A stretch of 64,000 bases of DNA from Streptomyces sp. AA1529 (GCF_000280905.1 NZ_ALAP01000037.1:78237-142236); one strand, 5' to 3'. Counted from the stretch's first letter, positions 8,917-20,194 are shown. Made by a program: numbers and translations. The notes: a model not told the origin generated them from the sequence alone.

Positions 8917-9837
8917 ATGGGCTGGACAGCGCGGAACATTCCGGACCAGAGCGGCCGTACGGCGGTCGTGACCGGCGCCAACAGCGGGCTCGGCTTCGTG
9001 ACGGCCCGGGAGCTGGCACGGCGCGGCGCGCGGGTGGTGCTCGCCTGCCGGGACGAGGAGCGGGGCGGCCGGGCCCGGGACGCGCTCGTGCAGGAGCTGC
9101 CCGAGGCGGGGCCGCGCACCGAGCTGCGCCGGCTCGATCTGGGCGACCTGGCGTCGGTGCGCGCTTTCGCCAAGGAGCTGCCGGACGAGCGGGTGGATCT
9201 CCTCGTCAACAACGCGGGAGTGATGGCGCTGCCCTACGGCCGGACGGCGGACGGCTTCGAGCGGCAGTTCGGCGTCAACCACCTGGGGCACTTCGCCCTC
9301 ACCGGGCTGCTGCTGGAGCGGCTGCTGGCGGCCCCGGCACCCCGCGTCGTGACGCTGTCCAGCGGGCTGCACCTACTGGCCAACATCGACATCGCGGACC
9401 TCAACAGCGAGCACTCCTACCGGCGCTGGATCGCCTACGGCCGGTCCAAGACCGCCAATCTGCTCTTCACCCACGAGCTGGCCCGGCTGCTGGCCGGCAC
9501 CCCGCTGATCGCCGCCGCCGCGCACCCCGGCTATGCGGCCACCAACCTGCAGACCGCCGGAGCCCGTATGGAGGGCCGGAAGACCGCCGAGCGGGTGATG
9601 GCGCTGGGCACCCGCGTGCTGGGGCAGTCCGCCGACGCGGGCGCCCTGCCGACGCTGTACGCGGCGACCGCTCCGGGGGTGGCGCCGGACTCGTTCACCG
9701 GGCCGCGGCTGCTGGGCTGGCGCGGTGCTCCGGCGCCGTCCTGGCGGGCGCCCTGGACCCTCAGCGACGTGGCGGCCGAGCGGCTGTGGGCGGCCTCCGA
9801 GCAGTTGACGGGGGTCGCCTACGGGGTTCCCTCGTGA
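8917..9837 (+). CDS. Short-chain dehydrogenase/reductase (retinol/protochlorophyllide-reductase-like)
   Basis: 306-residue classical SDR. The cofactor loop is TAVVTGANSGLGFVTARELA (residues 16-35). VDLLVNNAGVMALP gives the NNAG motif, RVVTLSSGLH the catalytic Ser, and YGRSKTANLLFTHEL the YxxxK pair. The preference for NADP is inferred from ACRDEERGG after strand 2. The ATG at 8917 is preferred over an upstream in-frame GTG/ATG because AGGAG lies 11 nt before it. Its stop overlaps the start of the response regulator gene (GTGA), so the two are translationally coupled. Confidence 0.9.
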   Translation: MGWTARNIPDQSGRTAVVTGANSGLGFVTARELARRGARVVLACRDEERGGRARDALVQELPEAGPRTELRRLDLGDLASVRAFAKELPDERVDLLVNNAGVMALPYGRTADGFERQFGVNHLGHFALTGLLLERLLAAPAPRVVTLSSGLHLLANIDIADLNSEHSYRRWIAYGRSKTANLLFTHELARLLAGTPLIAAAAHPGYAATNLQTAGARMEGRKTAERVMALGTRVLGQSADAGALPTLYAATAPGVAPDSFTGPRLLGWRGAPAPSWRAPWTLSDVAAERLWAASEQLTGVAYGVPS

Positions 9838-10592
9838 TCCGGGCGGTCGTGGTCGACGACGACTTCATGGTGGCCCGGCTGCACAGCACCCTGGTCTCCC
9901 GGGTGCCCGGGTTCGAGATCGCCGCGGTGGCGCACAGCGGTGCGGAAGCGCTCGCGGCGGTGCGCGGGACCGCGCCGGACCTGGTGCTGCTGGACCTGTA
10001 TCTGCCCGACATCAGCGGGCTGGAGGTATTGCAGCAGTTGCGCGGCGACGGCGCGCCGGGCGGCGGCCCGGACGTGCTGGTGATCACGGCGGCGCGGGAC
10101 GCGGCGAGCGTGCGGGCCGCACGGCACGGCGGGGCCGTGCAGTACGTCGTCAAACCGTTCGAGGGGCGGCTGCTGAGCGAACGGCTGGAGCGGTACGCGC
10201 GGGAGCGGCGGGACCTGGAGTCGCTGACGGCCCCCGGCCAGGAGGAGCTGGACCGGGTCTTCGGGCACTCCGGCGGCGGTGCGACCGCGGAGCCCCCGGG
10301 AGCCGCGACGGCGCGCGGGACCACGCAGCTGCCGGACGGCGCCGGGGTGGCCGTCCGGGCGCAGCCGCTGCCCAAGGGGCTGACCGAGCAGACCGCGGCC
10401 CTGGTCCGTGCGGCCCTCCGGGCGGGTCCGCGGGCGACGGGTGTGTCGGCCTCGGAGTGCGCCGAGCACAGCGGTCTGTCCCGGGTGAGCGCCCGCCGCT
10501 ACCTGGAGCACTTCGTGGCGACCGGGGCGGCGCGGGTCACCCTGCGGTACGGCACCACGGGCCGCCCCGAGCGCCGCTACCACCGGATGTGA
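9834..10592 (+). CDS. Orphan response regulator, CitB/DpiA-like
   Basis: 252-residue response regulator. The receiver domain begins VIRAVVVDDDFMVARLHSTL; the acidic pair is at 9-10, the phosphoacceptor is Asp54 in LVLLDLYLPDISG, and the conserved Lys is in VQYVVKPFEG. The C-terminal HTH (about 200-245: GVSASECAEHSGLSRVSARR) is of the citrate/malate-type CitB family. The GTG at 9834 overlaps the upstream SDR stop by four bases. No sensor kinase gene lies next to it, which is unusual for this family, where dcuS/citA-type kinases normally precede it. Confidence 0.88.
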   Translation: MIRAVVVDDDFMVARLHSTLVSRVPGFEIAAVAHSGAEALAAVRGTAPDLVLLDLYLPDISGLEVLQQLRGDGAPGGGPDVLVITAARDAASVRAARHGGAVQYVVKPFEGRLLSERLERYARERRDLESLTAPGQEELDRVFGHSGGGATAEPPGAATARGTTQLPDGAGVAVRAQPLPKGLTEQTAALVRAALRAGPRATGVSASECAEHSGLSRVSARRYLEHFVATGAARVTLRYGTTGRPERRYHRM

Positions 10593-10625
10593 GGTGCGGC
10601 GGGCGGCCCGTTCGCCGTCTCTGGG

Positions 10626-11105
10626 TCAGACCTCGGTGAAGCACATGGTGTGGTCGCCACCGCGGTTGCTGGAGTACTGGATGCCGTAGTCGTACTGGGC
10701 CGGGCACTCCTTGTCCGGCCCGAAGAGCCGCTCCCCGGTCCGGTACTCGGCCTCCGGGGAACCGCAGTCGACGATGGTGGGCAGCGGGTCGTCGTCGGTG
10801 CCCTCGATCTTCACGCAGTCGCCCTGCTGCGGGTCGTGGGTCTTCTGCTCCTCGATCCGCGCGGACCGCGACGCCTCCGCCTTGGCCTTACCGCCGTCGG
10901 GGTCGGTGTTGTAGTCGTACACGTACCAGCCGACGCCGCCGAACACCGCCAGGACGAGGACGGCGGCGATCAGGCCGCGCAACGGGCCGCCCTGCTGGGG
11001 GCGCTGCGGGCCGCGGGGCGGCGGGGGAGCCTGGTATTGCTGGTACTGCGGCGGAGGGCCCTGGGGCTGCTGGTACTGGTACTGGTACGGCGGTGGTGCG
11101 GACAT
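10626..11105 (-). CDS. Pro/Gln/Tyr-rich single-pass membrane protein (LppU/SCO3897-like)
   Basis: 159 residues. Residues 1-40 are a low-complexity Pro-Gln-Tyr tail (cytoplasmic). They are followed by one transmembrane helix, LIAAVLVLAVFGGVGWYVY, and an exported C-terminal domain with cysteines in QGDCVKI, IVDCGSPEA, DKECPAQY and HTMCFTEV, probably two disulfides. This layout resembles the LppU/SCO3897 family of actinobacterial secreted proteins, which has no known function. The ATG at 11105 has GGGGAA upstream. Confidence 0.75.
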   Translation of the reverse strand: MSAPPPYQYQYQQPQGPPPQYQQYQAPPPPRGPQRPQQGGPLRGLIAAVLVLAVFGGVGWYVYDYNTDPDGGKAKAEASRSARIEEQKTHDPQQGDCVKIEGTDDDPLPTIVDCGSPEAEYRTGERLFGPDKECPAQYDYGIQYSSNRGGDHTMCFTEV

Positions 11106-11301
11106 GAGTGTTCCCCGTTGAGGTGCTGGCCTGACGTGCGCTGAAGCGCACATGACGGCATCACTGTAAGGGCACTCACGCCCGGCCGGTGCCACCACCG
11201 TGCTCGCCGAGCACCGACGAACCCGCCCGGCGCCGCGGCGACTTCGGCGGACGCAGCGCGGAAGACCATGATCCGACAGCCGGGAGCGCCGGGGCCGGGG
11301 G

Positions 11302-11321
11302 CGAAGAAGAAGAAGAAGAAG
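11302..11321. repeat. Short (GAA)n purine tract
   Basis: About six consecutive GAA units lie directly downstream (minus-strand sense) of the ppdK terminator stem. On the minus strand this reads as a pyrimidine-rich CTT run, which may assist release at the terminator. Apart from this tract and the terminator, the 318-nt gap 11106-11423 holds only the upstream region of the 10626-11105 gene. Confidence 0.7.
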
Positions 11322-11323
11322 GA

Positions 11324-11355
11324 GGAGGCGGCACCCCCGCACGGGTGCCGCCTCC
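11324..11355 (-). terminator. Terminator of ppdK
   Basis: A perfect 13-bp stem (GGAGGCGGCACCC with its complement) and a 6-nt loop lie about 70 nt past the ppdK stop. On the minus strand it is followed by a C/T-rich (CTT)n run. Confidence 0.8.
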
Positions 11356-11423
11356 CGGGCCGGGTTCCCCGTCCGCGGTGAGGGTCGGTGCGGACGGGGA
11401 GCCCGGGAGCGGGATGGCTCGGG

Positions 11424-14201
<2,778 letters not shown>

Positions 14202-14600
14202 CGGACTCGGCTCCTCGTGGTCGGCTGCCCTGACGGCGGGGAGCGTACCCAGATCGAAGGCTTACGAGTACGTCCAACAGCACGTCACACGGCTGTAACC
14301 ACCCGTGTGCCGAGAGATCGAAAGCGGAGGACCGTATGAGCTAATTGGTCATACCATTCAAACCTCGAATTGATTACTACGCTGAGCTGAAAGAATCAGC
14401 CGAAATAACCGACACAGAGTAACGGCCACCTACAACCCGGGAACCAAGGGTCGGTAAAACCGCGACCCGCTCCTTGGAGATGTACAGCTCACATCTGAGC
14501 GCTCATCTGAGCGCACCCCTGATCAAGGTGGCGCGAATCACGCGGCTGAACGGGTGAACGTCTCACCATCCGGACGAGGTGTGGGCCGCAGTAGATTGCC
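14202..14600. other. 399-nt intergenic region, unusually AT-rich, upstream of ppdK
   Basis: No gene is seen. The middle (about 14335-14425) is markedly A/T-rich for this genome, and contains the candidate operator at 14346-14356. This is the likely promoter and control region of ppdK, and its right end also serves the plus-strand cyclotransferase gene. Confidence 0.7.
14346..14356. promoter_or_regulatory. Candidate GntR/FadR-type operator
   Basis: TGGTCATACCA is a perfect TGGT-N3-ACCA palindrome, the form bound by FadR-subfamily GntR regulators. It sits 145 nt upstream of the ppdK start in AT-rich DNA. Only the pattern is seen; no GntR gene occurs in the window. Confidence 0.35.
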
Positions 14601-15203
14601 GTGGTGACCGATCCGCACACCGCTGAGAATCCGGCCGCCCGGCACGCCCGCCTCGCCCCCGTCGACACCGCGGCGGACGCCCTGTTCGTCTACGGCACGC
14701 TGCGCTTCGACCGCATCCTGGCCGCCCTGCTCGGCCGCGTCCCGCCCGGCCTCCCGGCCACCGCGCCCGGCTGGCGCACCGCGGCACTCGCGGACCGCCC
14801 CTATCCAGGGCTCGTCCCGTCCCCCGGACACACGGCCACCGGGCTGCTGCTGACCGGACTGAGCCCTGCCGAGTGGCGCGCGCTGGACGACTTCGAGGAC
14901 GACGCGTACCAGCTGCGCCGCCTCACCGCGGAGCGGGAGCCCGGGGCGGAGCGAGTGCCTGCCGCGGAACAGGGGCCTCCCGCGGCAGCCGGCGGGACGG
15001 CGGACAGCCGCTGCTCCGTGCCCGGCCGGATCTGGACGTACGTCTGGGCGGCGCCGGACCAGGTCGCCGCGGAGGACTGGTCGGCGGACGTCTTCGCGGC
15101 CCGGCGACTGGCGGGCTACGCGGCCCGGCTGGAGGCCGCCGCCACGGCGCGGCTGGAGGCGGCCGCCACGGCGCGGCACCGGGGCGGGCACCCGGACCGC
15201 TGA
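14601..15203 (+). CDS. Gamma-glutamylcyclotransferase (AIG2-like) family protein
   Basis: 200-residue protein with the GGCT/AIG2 fold. The family motif LFVYGTLRFDRIL occurs near residue 28 and WRALDDFEDDAYQLRRLTA near residue 88, where the Glu/Asp pair would act as general acid/base. Family enzymes cyclise gamma-glutamyl amines to 5-oxoproline; the substrate here is unknown. A low-complexity Ala/Glu insert (about 115-140) and a near-perfect duplication of ARLEAAAT at the C-terminus are species-specific padding. The start is GTG at 14601 or the adjacent GTG at 14604. Confidence 0.82.
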   Translation: MVTDPHTAENPAARHARLAPVDTAADALFVYGTLRFDRILAALLGRVPPGLPATAPGWRTAALADRPYPGLVPSPGHTATGLLLTGLSPAEWRALDDFEDDAYQLRRLTAEREPGAERVPAAEQGPPAAAGGTADSRCSVPGRIWTYVWAAPDQVAAEDWSADVFAARRLAGYAARLEAAATARLEAAATARHRGGHPDR

Positions 15204-15233
15204 ACGCCGCCGGGGGAGCCGCCGTGCCGGGCG

Positions 15234-16382
15234 TCAGCCGCCGGAGGTGGCCAGCTCGGCGTCCGCGCCGATGCCGGTGTCGCACGCGTACGGATCGTCC
15301 AGCCAGCCGTCCGGCAGGACGACCTTGTTGCGCGAGTGGGTCCGCCCGCGCGGACCGTCGGCCCCCTCCGGCCACTCCTGGGACAGGTCGAGCCCGTCCA
15401 GCAGGGAACGCAGTTCGGCCAGCGAGGCCGCGACGGCGAGCTGCTTGCGCATCTCGGACCCGACCGAGAAGCCCTTGGTGTACCAGGCGACGTGCTTGCG
15501 GAAGTCGATGACGCCCCGCGCCTCGTCCCCCAACCACTCCCCCAGCAGCCCGGCGTGCCGCACCATGACGTCGGCGACCTCGCCCAGCGTCGGCCGGGCG
15601 CGGGCCCCGGTGTCCTCGCCGCCGAGCGCGGCCACCAGGTCGGCGAACAGCCAGGGCCGCCCCAGGCAGCCGCGCCCGACCACGACGCCGTCGCAGCCGG
15701 TCCGGCGCATCATGCGCAGCGCGTCGTCGGCCGACCAGATGTCGCCGTTGCCCAGCACCGGGATCTCGGGGACGGCGTCCTTGAGGCGCGCGATGGCGTC
15801 CCAGTCGGCGGTCCCGCCGTAGTGCTGCGCCGCCGTACGGCCATGCAGGGCGATGGCGGTGACACCCTCCTGCACCGCGATCCGCCCGGCGTCCAGGAAG
15901 GTCAGATGATCGTCGTCGATGCCCTTGCGCATCTTCATCGTCACCGGCCGGCCGCCCGCGTTGTGCACCGCCTCGTGCAGGATGGCCCGCAGCAGCGGTC
16001 GCTTGTACGGCAGCGCGGAGCCGCCGCCCTTGCGGGTCACCTTCGGGACGGGGCAGCCGAAGTTGAGGTCGATGTGGTCGGCGAGGTCCTCGTCGGCGAT
16101 CATGCGCACCGCCTTGCCGACGGTCACCGGGTCGACGCCGTAGAGCTGGATGGAGCGCGGCTTCTCGCTCGCGTCGAAGTGCACGAGCTGCATCGTCTTC
16201 TCGTTGCGCTCCACCAGCGCCCGCGTGGTGATCATCTCACTGACGAACAGGCCCCGGCCGCCGGAGAACTCCCGGCACAGCGTCCGGAACGGCGCGTTGG
16301 TGATCCCGGCCATCGGCGCCAGCACGACCGGCGGCTGGACAGCGTGCTCTCCGATGTGCAGCGGCTGGATCGACGGGCTCAT
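15234..16382 (-). CDS. dus: tRNA-dihydrouridine synthase (DusB-like)
   Basis: 382-residue FMN enzyme reducing specific uridines in tRNA to dihydrouridine. The order of motifs is standard: VVLAPMAGITNAPFRTLCRE, SIQLYGVDP, DLNFGCPVPKVTRKGGGSAL with the catalytic Cys, VTMKMRKGIDD, ALHGRTAAQHYGG, and GCDGVVVGRGCLGRPWLF for phosphate binding. The ATG at 16380-16382 (MSPSIQPLHIG) is chosen as it sits just before the conserved barrel; an in-frame ATG at 16469 would add 29 residues encoded partly by a decamer repeat. Confidence 0.94.
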   Translation of the reverse strand: MSPSIQPLHIGEHAVQPPVVLAPMAGITNAPFRTLCREFSGGRGLFVSEMITTRALVERNEKTMQLVHFDASEKPRSIQLYGVDPVTVGKAVRMIADEDLADHIDLNFGCPVPKVTRKGGGSALPYKRPLLRAILHEAVHNAGGRPVTMKMRKGIDDDHLTFLDAGRIAVQEGVTAIALHGRTAAQHYGGTADWDAIARLKDAVPEIPVLGNGDIWSADDALRMMRRTGCDGVVVGRGCLGRPWLFADLVAALGGEDTGARARPTLGEVADVMVRHAGLLGEWLGDEARGVIDFRKHVAWYTKGFSVGSEMRKQLAVAASLAELRSLLDGLDLSQEWPEGADGPRGRTHSRNKVVLPDGWLDDPYACDTGIGADAELATSGG

Positions 16383-16403
16383 ACGGCAGGGGTTCCTCGG
16401 CTC

Positions 16404-16443
16404 GTTCGTCGTTGTTCGTCGTTGTTCGGCGTTGTCCGGCGTG
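16404..16443. repeat. Four tandem decamers upstream of dus
   Basis: The unit GTTCGTCGTT occurs twice exactly, then twice with one to three changes. It lies within the 5' leader region of the minus-strand dus gene, 22-61 nt from its start. Function unknown. Confidence 0.85.
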
Positions 16444-16505
16444 GCGAACAGCTTCCCATTGTCCCCCATCCGGCGACGGACACCGCAGGTCGGTCTCCGT
16501 CCCGC

Positions 16506-17444
16506 TCACCGACCGCCGGCGACCAGGCCGAGCAGCCGCTCCACCCGCGCCTGGGTCTCCTCGTCGCGCGGCACGTACGTCCCCAGGCGCGCGCCCTCGG
16601 CCGGGCCGAGCCACAGCCCGTGGTAGGTGAAGGAGACCATCCCGACCCGCGGGTTGCGGAAGCGCTTGGTGTGGTCCGCGGCACGGACCACCTCGTGCCG
16701 CTCCCACAGCGCGCGGAACTCCGCGGAGGTACGCATCCGCGCCAGCAGCGCCTTCCACGCGGGCTCCGCCAGATGCTCGGCCATCCGGGAGCGGAAGCGG
16801 GCCACCATCAGCCGGATCGCCTCCTCCCGGTCCGGCATCGCGGCGGCCCAGTCCGGGTCGGTGAAGGCCAGCCACATGCAGTTGCGGTCCTCGGGCGGAT
16901 GCGCGTCCAGATCGCCCAGCAGACAGCCGTAGACCCGGTTGTAGGCCACGATGTCGTAGCGCGCGTTCTGCACGCAGGCCGGAAAGGGTTCGAGCCGGTC
17001 GAGCACCTTGCGGATGCCCTCCGGCAGCACGGGCGTCTCGGCGGCGGGCGTCGGATCGGCCGTCCCGCCGAGCGCGAACAGATGAGCGCGCTCGCTGGAG
17101 TCGAGCATCAGCGCCCGGGCGAGCGCGTCCAGCACCTGCGCCGAGACCTGGATGGCACGGCCCTGCTCCAGCCACGTGTACCAGGTCACGCCCACGGTCG
17201 ACAGATGCGCCACCTCCTCGCGGCGCAGCCCCGGTGTCCGGCGGCGCGGCCCCCTGGGCAGCCCCACCCGCTCGGGCGGGATCCGCTCGCGCCTGCTGCG
17301 CAGGAACGCCGCGAGTTCCTGGCGGCGGACGCTGTCGGCGGGTGCGGCCGGTGCCGGTGTGAGAGCCGCCGGTTCCGGTGCGGGCGATCCCGGTGCGGGG
17401 CCTGCCGATCCGAAGCGGGCCGCTCCGGGAGTGCTGAGGCTCAT
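16506..17444 (-). CDS. XRE-type regulator with MmyB-like ligand domain
   Basis: 312-residue regulator. The N-terminal HTH (about 40-100) shows ELAAFLRSRRERIPPERVGL and GLRREEVAHLSTVGVTWYTWLEQGR, the wording typical of the MmyB-type family. The C-terminal PAS-like domain (about 130-290) is recognised by YDIVAYNRVYGCLLGD and FRALWERHEV; in characterised members it binds a fatty-acid-like ligand. The ATG at 17442-17444 begins MSLSTPGAARFG. It is divergent to an MFS exporter, with three palindromic sites in the 101-nt gap, so autoregulation and control of efflux is the likely job. Confidence 0.9.
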   Translation of the reverse strand: MSLSTPGAARFGSAGPAPGSPAPEPAALTPAPAAPADSVRRQELAAFLRSRRERIPPERVGLPRGPRRRTPGLRREEVAHLSTVGVTWYTWLEQGRAIQVSAQVLDALARALMLDSSERAHLFALGGTADPTPAAETPVLPEGIRKVLDRLEPFPACVQNARYDIVAYNRVYGCLLGDLDAHPPEDRNCMWLAFTDPDWAAAMPDREEAIRLMVARFRSRMAEHLAEPAWKALLARMRTSAEFRALWERHEVVRAADHTKRFRNPRVGMVSFTYHGLWLGPAEGARLGTYVPRDEETQARVERLLGLVAGGR

Positions 17445-17478
17445 GGCACCAGGATGGCGCACGCCGCATCCTGGTGCC
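17445..17478. promoter_or_regulatory. Inverted repeat at the MmyB-type regulator start
   Basis: Twelve-base arms GGCACCAGGATG and CATCCTGGTGCC, separated by 10 nt, begin right next to the regulator's ATG. The arms contain the same CCTGGT half-site as the two perfect palindromes nearby, suggesting a binding site for autoregulation. Confidence 0.65.
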
Positions 17479-17485
17479 GGGTAGT

Positions 17486-17519
17486 CCTGGTACCAGGATG
17501 AGGACCGCCTGGTACCAGG
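17486..17519. promoter_or_regulatory. Two identical 12-bp palindromic operators, CCTGGTACCAGG
   Basis: CCTGGTACCAGG occurs at 17486-17497 and again at 17508-17519. The centres are 22 bp apart, about two helical turns, placing both sites on one DNA face. They lie between the divergent regulator and MFS genes and 27 nt before the MFS start. They are likely operators for the adjacent MmyB-type regulator. Confidence 0.7.
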
Positions 17520-17545
17520 CAGACAGGGGGCCGAGGCTCGTCCTC

Positions 17546-19063
17546 ATGAGTCACGACATCCCCACCGCCGCGCGGCCGGCCCCCGACCGGAAGCCGGACC
17601 ACTGCGACCGGAAGCGAAACCCTTCCGACCGGAAACACGGCCCGTACCCGGCACCCGGACCGCCGGTGCCGCAGGCCCCGCCGGCGCTGCACCCTTCCGG
17701 CCTGGTCACGCTGCTGCTGGGCGCCGCACTACCCATGATCGATTTCTTCGTCGTCAACGTCGCCTTCCCGAGCATCGAGAACGACCTCGGCGCCTCCCCG
17801 GCAGCGCTGGAGATGGTCGTCGCCGGATACGCCGTCGCCTATGCCTCGCTGCTCGTCCTGGGCGGCCGGCTGGGCGACGCCCTCGGCCGCCGACGGCTCT
17901 TCCTGTGGGGCGTCGCCGCCTTCGGAGCCACCTCGCTGGCCTGCGGATTCGCCCCCGGAGTGTGGTGGCTGACCGCCGCCAGGGCAGCACAGGGAGCCGC
18001 CTCGGCGATGATGTTCCCGCAGGTGCTCGCCACCATCCAGGCCACGAGCGAAGGACGGGCGCGGTCCCGGGCCATCGGCCTGTTCGGCTCGGTCGGCGGG
18101 ATCTCCGTCGTCACCGGGCAGGTGCTGGGTGGCGTGCTGGTCGCCGCCGACCTGGGCGGCACCGGCTGGCGGGCCATCTTCCTGATCAACGTCCCGGTGG
18201 TGCTGGTCATACTCGCCATCGGCGCCCGCACGGTGCCCGAGAGCCGCTCGGAGTCGCCCGCACGCGGAGACACCGCCGGAACAGTGCTGCTGGCCTGCGG
18301 GCTGATCGCCCTGCTGCTGCCCCTGACGGAAGGGCGCGCGGCAGGCTGGCCCTGGTGGTCCATCGCCCTGCTGGGGGCGGCGGCCCTGCTGGCGTATTCC
18401 TTCTTCGCCGTCGAACGCCGCGAGGAGCGCGCGGGCCGCAGCCCGCTGCTGCCGCCCTCACTGCTGCGGGAGCCCGGCGTCCGGCGCGGACTGCTCATCG
18501 GCGCCCCCGTCTTCCTCGGCTTCAGCAGTTTCATGTTCGAGAGCGCACTGCTGCTGCAACAGGGGCTGCGGTACGGCGCGCTCAAGGCGGGGCTCACCCT
18601 GGTGCCGATGGGCCTGGCGCAGTTCGCCGCCTCCGTGCGGGCCCCACGGCTGACCGAACGGTTCGGCGCGGGAGGAGTGCTGGTGCTGAGCGCCGTCGCC
18701 CAGGGCACGGGCTTGGGTGCCCTGCTGCTGGCACTGTTCACGCAGTGGCCCGGACTGCCGCCGGTGGCGCTGGCGCCCGCCCTGCTGCTGTGCGGACTGG
18801 GCCAGGGACTCCAGTTGCCCACGTACTACCGCGTCCTGCTCTCCGGCGTTCCCGCCGCCAGAGCCGGCGCGGGCAGTGGCCTGGCCGCCACCGCCCAGCA
18901 GGCCGGCTTCGCCCTCGGCGTCGCCGCCCTGGGCTCCCTCTTCCTCGCTCTGACGCCGCAGTACGGCATGCGCGAAGCCTTGGCGGCCGTCCTGGCCCTC
19001 CAGGCATGCGGGCTGCTGACTCTGGTGGTGACGGGGGTGCGGATGCCCCGCACGATGGGCTGA
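17546..19063 (+). CDS. MFS drug:H+ antiporter, DHA2 (14-helix) type
   Basis: 505-residue integral membrane exporter. The 50-residue cytoplasmic N-terminus is Arg/Lys/Asp/Pro-rich, with the repeated element DRKP/DRKR/DRKH. Helices then begin at LVTLLLGAALPMIDFFVVNVA. The MFS motif A is GGRLGDALGRRRLFLWG and the antiporter motif C region is GGISVVTGQVLGGVL. The later half (EPGVRRGLLIGAPVFLGF onward) completes about 14 helices, as in actinorhodin/EmrB-type efflux pumps. The ATG at 17546 sits just after paired operators. The substrate is unknown; the likely inducer is sensed by the divergent regulator. Confidence 0.9.
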   Translation: MSHDIPTAARPAPDRKPDHCDRKRNPSDRKHGPYPAPGPPVPQAPPALHPSGLVTLLLGAALPMIDFFVVNVAFPSIENDLGASPAALEMVVAGYAVAYASLLVLGGRLGDALGRRRLFLWGVAAFGATSLACGFAPGVWWLTAARAAQGAASAMMFPQVLATIQATSEGRARSRAIGLFGSVGGISVVTGQVLGGVLVAADLGGTGWRAIFLINVPVVLVILAIGARTVPESRSESPARGDTAGTVLLACGLIALLLPLTEGRAAGWPWWSIALLGAAALLAYSFFAVERREERAGRSPLLPPSLLREPGVRRGLLIGAPVFLGFSSFMFESALLLQQGLRYGALKAGLTLVPMGLAQFAASVRAPRLTERFGAGGVLVLSAVAQGTGLGALLLALFTQWPGLPPVALAPALLLCGLGQGLQLPTYYRVLLSGVPAARAGAGSGLAATAQQAGFALGVAALGSLFLALTPQYGMREALAAVLALQACGLLTLVVTGVRMPRTMG

Positions 19064-19133
19064 GGGCCGAGCACCCGCGGGGTCCCGCTGCGAGCCCTTT
19101 CGGAGCTCCTCGGCGGGTACCGGGCGCGGCGGA

Positions 19134-19988
19134 CTAGAAGTCGTACGCCGCGAAGTCGGCGACCGGGCGGTACCCGATCCGCCGATAAAGGCCGTTACTG
19201 GTGGGGTTGGCCAGGTCCGCGAACAGCACGACCTCCGACGCGCCCGCGGCCGACGCGGCCCAGCTCACCGCGGCTGTCGCGGCACCCGCGTAACCGCGGC
19301 CACGCAGCGGGGCCGGGGTGTAGACGGGCGCTACCCGGATCTGGCCCGCGACCATGAGGGTCCTGCCCGCCATGGAGACGGGGGTGCCGTCCGGAGTCTC
19401 CCAGAGCATGACGCGTTGGTCGGCGATACGGGTGTCCGCCCATGAGCTGTCGCCCGCAGCGGGAGTCCCTCCGACGTCGGTGACGAACTCGCGGTGCCAG
19501 AGCATCAGCCGCTCACGGTCCTCCTCACCCGCGACCCGCCCCCGGCCCTCGGGGAGCGGCTCCGGTGGCGTGAGCGTGCCCAGTCGGTAGAGACGCTGCC
19601 GCTCCTGCAGCGTCGGCACCGCACCCGTGTGCCGCTGCCAGGCCCGGGCGAACGACGCGGCGGTGTCCTGGTCGGCGTGCACACCGGGGAGTTGATGACC
19701 GAGGCCCGCCAGGCAGGCGGCGAGACTGTCGGTCTCCCCCGGGTTCAGCGGGGTGAGTGTCAGGCGGCGGGGCGGGGTACGGAAAAAGACAGCACGGACC
19801 TCGCCCGCCCGCTCCAGCAGGCCGAGAACCGGGGTGTCGGCGCCGTACGCGTCCGCCCCGCGCGTCCGCAGTGTGTCGGTCACCGTCAGCGGGAGAGTGT
19901 GCAGAGCAGGACGCAAGCGCAGGAAGGTCCTGGCGCGAGCGAGAAAAGCGCCGACGTCCTCGGTGAGATGCCAGTCGTCCGGGCTCAT
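19134..19988 (-). CDS. GNAT N-acetyltransferase
   Basis: 284-residue protein. The C-terminal 110 residues are a GNAT domain: IRVAPVYTPAPLRGRGYAGAATAAV holds the acetyl-CoA pyrophosphate loop (RGRGYA) and LFADLANPTSNGLYRRIGYRPV is motif B. The N-terminal half is a degenerate GNAT-like segment, a frequent two-lobed arrangement. The acceptor substrate is unknown. Translation starts at ATG 19988. It marks the left edge of an accessory patch. Confidence 0.85.
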   Translation of the reverse strand: MSPDDWHLTEDVGAFLARARTFLRLRPALHTLPLTVTDTLRTRGADAYGADTPVLGLLERAGEVRAVFFRTPPRRLTLTPLNPGETDSLAACLAGLGHQLPGVHADQDTAASFARAWQRHTGAVPTLQERQRLYRLGTLTPPEPLPEGRGRVAGEEDRERLMLWHREFVTDVGGTPAAGDSSWADTRIADQRVMLWETPDGTPVSMAGRTLMVAGQIRVAPVYTPAPLRGRGYAGAATAAVSWAASAAGASEVVLFADLANPTSNGLYRRIGYRPVADFAAYDF

Positions 19989-20194
19989 GCCTCATGATCC
20001 CGCGGGTCGGCGAGGTGCGCCCCCGGATTTCGCCGTCGGAGGCACGTACATGTCTGTCAGGAGGACTTCGCAGCCGATACCTCGCCGCCGGGTGTCTTCG
20101 GAGCGCTCGGCGGCGCCAGGAAACCGGCTGACTCCGCGACGGCACCTTCCGCCGACCACCGACCCCGACGACCTGTCGGCCCGGTCTCCTGACT

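Noticed and set aside
11302..11321. (GAA)n run as a coding or simple-repeat element of interest
   Set aside because: It is short and directly follows the ppdK terminator; it is best seen as part of that terminator's tail.
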